From Salvia splendens (taxonomy: Eukaryota > Streptophyta > Magnoliopsida > Lamiales > Lamiaceae), in contig NC_056033.1 in NCBI RefSeq assembly GCF_004379255.2, positions 37,784,719 through 37,848,718 on the forward strand: 64,000 bases of DNA, read 5' to 3'. The notes under the pieces are model-generated. The model was not told where the DNA came from. It did no database searches and worked only from the letters and a program-made list of their open reading frames with translations. The translations under genes were made by a program, and so were the position numbers. Each line of letters begins with the position of its first letter. The first letter of the stretch is position 1. Below are positions 59,996 to 64,000 of the stretch, one piece after another.

Positions 59996-60326
59996 CACCA
60001 ATTAAGATCTCATTAATTTGTAACTTTATTTATTTTGGTTATGTTTTTTTTTTACTTTGAATTATGTAATCTTTAAAACTGTAACTTTTACTTATAACAT
60101 ATGAATTTAATTTAATAAACTTTTTCAAATTTAATTATATAATTTTCAAATTTTTAATCTTTCATTTTAATTTAGAAATATCATTATTGAAAAAAAATGA
60201 GTTGAGATCATATAGTTAAGTGCTGACCTGTTTGTGTCTTGTGAATGTTTATTGTTTGGCTTGAAAATCTAATACGACACCTGAATAATGTGTGTGACAT
60301 TATGGCCTTGGTTGTGAGTGTCCTTA

Positions 60327-60780
60327 CCTTAGCATACATTATTCACGAACACTACGATGCTCGAATGGTTATAGTTAGTATAAATATCACTCATTGATCC
60401 AAAATGTGGAGAACTCTCCCTTATAAATATGGATGTGCTACAATCAATAGTCGATGACTAAGATTGGTAAAAGAACTAAATGTGAATTGCATACAAGTAA
60501 AATATTTTAAGTTGGATTTATATTAGGATGAAAAATATATGCTTGAAATTTGAAAAATAATGATCTTCTACTTCATCCTACAAACTGGATTATTGATGAG
60601 CTTGCATTCAAATGAGCAAAATCTATGATTAACTAAATTTGGTTGTACGCTAAGTTCAAACCGTTAGTTTAGGTTTTCAGAGGTTAAAAAGCAAATGTCA
60701 ATTTTGACGGTTTACAATTTTCCACGTCAGAAAAGTACAGTGACGTACACGACACGTGACAACAGCCACTTGCTTTTATA
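60327..60780. other. Spacer and promoter side of the 84-residue protein gene
   Basis: AT-rich; near 60745-60760 the phrase GACGTACACGACACGTGACA holds an ACGTG core, and TTTTATATTAAAAAAG at about 60774 is a TATA-like stretch. No ORF. Confidence 0.4.
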
Positions 60781-62212
60781 TTAAAAAAGACAGAGACATT
60801 TTTCTTCCGACAAACACGACAGATCCGACTCAGCAGCACTGTTTTCAGTTTTCACCTTCGCGATTTCTGGAAATCGCAGATCGTATTTGGATAGACAGGT
60901 AATTTCCAATCTCTTCTCTATTTTTCAGTTCCTTTTCTCGTTTTAGATTTGATTCATACTTTTGCCCCTCAAATTTTGTTGCTGCTTTTTTCTCGCTTGA
61001 TTTATGACGACTTACATGGAGATTCGCCTAAATAATTTGCAGATTTAAGTTGGATCTCATTTTTGTTTTTTCAGCCGATTGTTTTTCTGATCCCTTAAAA
61101 AATGTAGCATGGTTTAGAATTAACCAGCGTCAGATTCACGCTGGCACACATTTCTTTTAGTATTTGGAGTAATTATTTTGGGGAGATTTTGGAAAATTTA
61201 TTGATGTTTCTTTTATTCATATGGGAGTTCTCGAAACTTTTCTCCAATTTAAGTATTAGTATCGTTAACTGTGGTGTAAAAAACATGAAACAATGGTAAA
61301 AAATTTGTGGCAATATTAAACAATGATACTATAACTTTTTGTACTAAAATGAAACAATGATGAACCTTTTGTACTCTACATAGGCAAAAAGTTAACCGCA
61401 TCTAAACATAAATAACAGTATGTATTAAAATGAAATACGAGTGAAACTTTTTCTACTAGTATAATTTTTATGAATTTGAAACTTTTTTGTTCTAATATAA
61501 AACAAATGCAAAGCATTTTGTATGAGTTGTGTAATTATGCCCTTAAATTGTGTAGAAGACATGTATTCCGTGGTGAAAAACTGAGTAATGAAAATCCAGA
61601 TACTTACTTTTGAGAAACTAGCAATGTGGATGCCTTGTTCTTGAGATTCCAAATAGAACTGGTGTTAATCTTGGAATAATATTATGGAGTAATATTTGGT
61701 TCCTTATTGTTTAATCTTGGAATGGTAAGAACTTGGCATTTTCAGTGACAGGGTCTACTGTTAAACATATAAAGAAGCAAGCCTGTGAAGGGGCATTGGA
61801 GTTGCTTCTGTTGTTTCTCTTCTGTATTTTAAAAGTCCATTTTTCTTAAAGGGGGTGTTTATTTTGACTGATAGGATATGTAGATAAAGAGTGGTAATCT
61901 ACCATATACTTTGACAGATTGTTTGATTACTTTCGAACTCGTTTGACATCTAATACTTCAAATACTCAATAGTAAAGTAAATGCCCCCTTACTGTCATGG
62001 TGCTCGGGAGTGTTTCTTCAGATTCTCTTCCAACTTTGGATTCTGTTATTGATCCCTTTCGTCCCCTTTTTTTATATACACATACATACCCTCATCTGTT
62101 TGGTATTTCCTCATCCAAAGATTTAATCAGAAATTTTGTTGTTTTTTTCCCTTCTTTTCGTGTTTCCCTCTCTCCTCCATTTCAACAATTGCAGGACATA
62201 AGTTATCATTAT

Positions 62213-62467
62213 ATGGATAAAGCAGAACCTAACAAGGAACTTACAGAGGATTCGACTCGGGAATCACTGATTGCTCTCTCTTACAAAGTAGCTGCCAACG
62301 AACAACCTGCTGCAATGTCTCCTAAAGATACAAGTATTGACAACGGTTGCGGAAGCCCACACTTTGATGGAAAAGAGAAGTGTAGGTCTGAGCTGATTTC
62401 CATCTCTTATTCACCATCACCAGACATGGAAATCCGGCCGCTGTCACCCTCTGAGTTGGACGGTTAG
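62213..62467 (+). CDS. Conserved-looking 84-residue protein, unknown function
   Basis: A leader exon (about 60800-60898, ending ATAGACAG/GTAATT) is spliced over a 1.3-kb intron to an exon that starts at 62195 (TTGCAG/GACATAAG). The ORF begins at the ATG 62213 (MDKAEPNKELTEDS) and stops at 62467. The track of the frame extends further upstream to 61997, but that part is intron-like (T-rich) and has no similar composition. The protein is polar and acidic, with two related phrases, ESLIALSYKV and ELISISYSPSP, and ends RPLSPSELDG. No signal peptide or membrane segment. I do not recognise a named family. Support is the good splice pair, a promoter-like upstream region, and a coherent short product; a chance ORF is possible. 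Confidence 0.5.
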   Translation: MDKAEPNKELTEDSTRESLIALSYKVAANEQPAAMSPKDTSIDNGCGSPHFDGKEKCRSELISISYSPSPDMEIRPLSPSELDG

Positions 62468-62573
62468 CGTAAGCTGCTACAGCTTCGCCACACCTTACAA
62501 TGTCAAATTCCCAGCAAAAATTGTAAACAACTTTTGTTCTGTTCTGTTCTGTTTTGTTAACTTTTTTTTTAAA
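62468..62573 (+). other. 3' untranslated side of the 84-residue protein gene
   Basis: Contains a (TTCTG)-like run TTCTGTTCTGTTCTGTTTTG and a T-run directly before the MULE end; the transcript may end inside the inserted element. Confidence 0.35.
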
Positions 62574-63148
62574 GAGTAAAGGCCAAATATGCTCATTTTA
62601 GTTCTATACTTTATCTTTTGAATTAAGCTATTAATTACTAGTATAATTTTTTATTATTTTGAAATTGAAATCTTATATTCTAAATTATTTATTCTAATAT
62701 ATGAAATGAATTCAAGATTAGGGTTCCATCCCAAGCGCCACCTCTCGCCTTCCGCAGAGCGGCGGTGAAGAAATCCTATGTAAATTCAATTCAATCCTCG
62801 AGTCACTAGGTGTCACTTGTGCAATTCAATTCAACTCAATCGTCTTGTGTTGGGAGGAAATGTGGGGATAATAATCCCAAATCGCATTTAAATTCATTTG
62901 ATATATTTAGAATAAATAATTTAAAATATAAGATTTTAATTTCAAAATAATAAAAAATCATAATTAACAACTTAATTTGGTCAAAATCGGGATTAAACCC
63001 GTTGACCGTTAAAAATTAACGGAACAGTTAGTGTAGGACCAATTGTGATCCGAGTTGAAATGTTCGGGATGCAAAAATTTAATAGATAAAGTATATGACC
63101 AAAATCGTAAAATGAGCATATGTTTAGGACCAATTTTGGCCTTTATTC
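62574..63148. mobile_element. Non-coding MULE, same family as the Pack-MULE
   Basis: Left end GAGTAAAGGCCAAATATGCTC, right end inverted GAATAAAGGCCAAAATTGGTC, flanked by near-identical TTTTTTAAA / TTTTTAAAA. The right arm 62950-63148 is strongly similar to 58795-58988 (shared GTTGACCGTTAAAAA, AACAGTTAGTGTAGGACC and ATGCAAAAATT phrases). The middle (62720-62870) is not shared and looks unique, with CCACCTCTCGCCTTCCGCAG, so it may be a short captured piece. Confidence 0.65.
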
Positions 63149-64000
63149 TTTTTAAAATTATGATTTGTGTTGCAAAACTTGTGACATCAACAAGTATTTT
63201 ATTCAATACAGTTGAACATGTTGTGAATACTTGTACTCTATCGTTGCTTATTACAGTAGCAATGATCATGCTAGAAAATAGTTTTGAAATTAATGTAATT
63301 GCCAAAATTACCCCTATAATATATTACTACTTGATTCTCTGCAAGAAGAGACGGCAGAAAGTGTTAAATCTTTGGTGAAATAATTGTAGTATTTGTTGAA
63401 GATTCTTGGCGTCTTCTCACTTGGACAAAGAATGTGAAGTCATGGCAACGTAATCGAATACGTATATAACTACTACTACTACTAATTAACTCATACTCTT
63501 ATTATATACTCGATCCACTACTTAGATTAGACATATAGATATGTTGTAGTATTAAATAAATAGAGAAACCTAGTGAAATGGTGCCCATTTCGTATGTTGT
63601 TGTCTGGTTGTGTATATGGGGAAATAGAGTTGATTCTCTTTCACTTTACAACTCCAATAATCTTGTCTCTTTCTGAATTCAATAATGCTTGTTATGGTGC
63701 ATGAAATTTGATGCTGCTGCCTCTCCCAACCAATAATTGCTTATATATTTTGTGGGATTTGCAATTCGTATTTGGACTAGCTACTGATTTGATGTTCTCG
63801 GCAAAATTTTGTCATCTTTCATTCTAACAATTTTTTTTGTGAAGCATCAACTTGATCACATTGTGTGTCTGAATTCAAGAATGTTGTGTTGGCGTCTTTG
63901 ATCCTATAAACTGACTCTCAATTTATTAAGTATACTACTACTATTATTATGTGCCGACCAATTTTAAATTGTGATAATGTCGGATTCTTACACAAAAGTT
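63149..64000. other. AT-rich right edge, no gene seen
   Basis: The open frames at 63009-63378 overlap on both strands and start within the MULE arm; neither is supported. CTACTACTACTACTA-type runs occur at 63471-63483 and 63939-63950. Confidence 0.4.

Larger units (their letters stand above)
57629..60323. mobile_element. Degenerate Harbinger element interrupted by a Pack-MULE
   Basis: Left end GGGCAGTCACAACTCAACGG (57629), right end read inverted GGACACTCACAACCAAGGCC (60323), flanked by TTA (57626-57628 and 60324-60326). The left TTA is also the right TTA of the neighbouring MITE. Between the ends lie the MULE at 57699-58988 and the decayed coding remnant at 59290-59995. Without the MULE the element would be about 1.4 kb. 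Confidence 0.6.

Noticed and set aside
61997..62212. N-terminal extension of the 84-residue protein
   Set aside because: T-rich, intron-like, and preceded by a good acceptor at 62194 between it and the ATG at 62213.

Overview
This window is nuclear DNA from a dicot plant. It is AT-rich, its genes have GT-AG (occasionally GC-AG) introns, and it carries plant-only families: a CER1-type wax hydroxylase, a BSK receptor-like cytoplasmic kinase, a plant mobile domain gene, PIF/Harbinger and Mutator-like transposons and Ty3 retrotransposons. The style resembles an asterid, perhaps Lamiales, but the species cannot be fixed from the sequence alone.

Layout. 1-1962: left-truncated Ty3-type retrotransposon on the minus strand (open gag, primer site, 5' LTR). 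2315-2512: possible tiny membrane protein. 2548-6627: Mutator-like element with ~300-bp terminal inverted repeats built from regularly spaced palindromes, carrying a decayed plant mobile domain gene. 7131-8243: non-coding element with long inverted ends. 8868-13188: complete UMP-CMP kinase gene. 13628-17756: Stowaway-like MITE, RING-H2 pseudogene, Harbinger MITE, and a Harbinger element with a frameshifted transposase. 18726-22523: complete CER1-like gene, 10 exons, minus strand. 26076-27903: a second Harbinger element that carries only the accessory ORF1 protein, intact. 27.9-33.4 kb: AT-rich gene desert with two MITEs. 33417-38038: young, gag-less Ty3 chromovirus-type element with nearly identical LTRs. 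39300-46041: complete ABCC (MRP) transporter. 46431-47835: DnaJ-type zinc-finger (BSD2-like) gene. 49572-50789: truncated NDUFAF3-like pseudogene. 51466-56169: complete BSK kinase, minus strand. 56493-60323: stack of Harbinger elements, one of them interrupted by a Pack-MULE-like element holding an LRR receptor-kinase fragment. 60.8-62.5 kb: gene for an 84-residue protein. 62574-63148: second copy of the same MULE family.

The five well-supported host genes (UMP-CMP kinase, CER1, ABCC, DnaJ-like, BSK) have splice junctions that keep frame throughout and give proteins of 210, 625, 1501, 173 and 490 residues, as expected for their families. They are unrelated housekeeping, cuticle, transport and signalling genes, with no sign of a metabolic cluster. 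The unusual content is in the mobile DNA: the palindrome array of the mobile-domain MULE, the split Harbinger components, the gag-less recent retrotransposon and the exon-capturing MULE. Exon coordinates were worked out by eye from splice signals and frame, and should be confirmed with transcripts.
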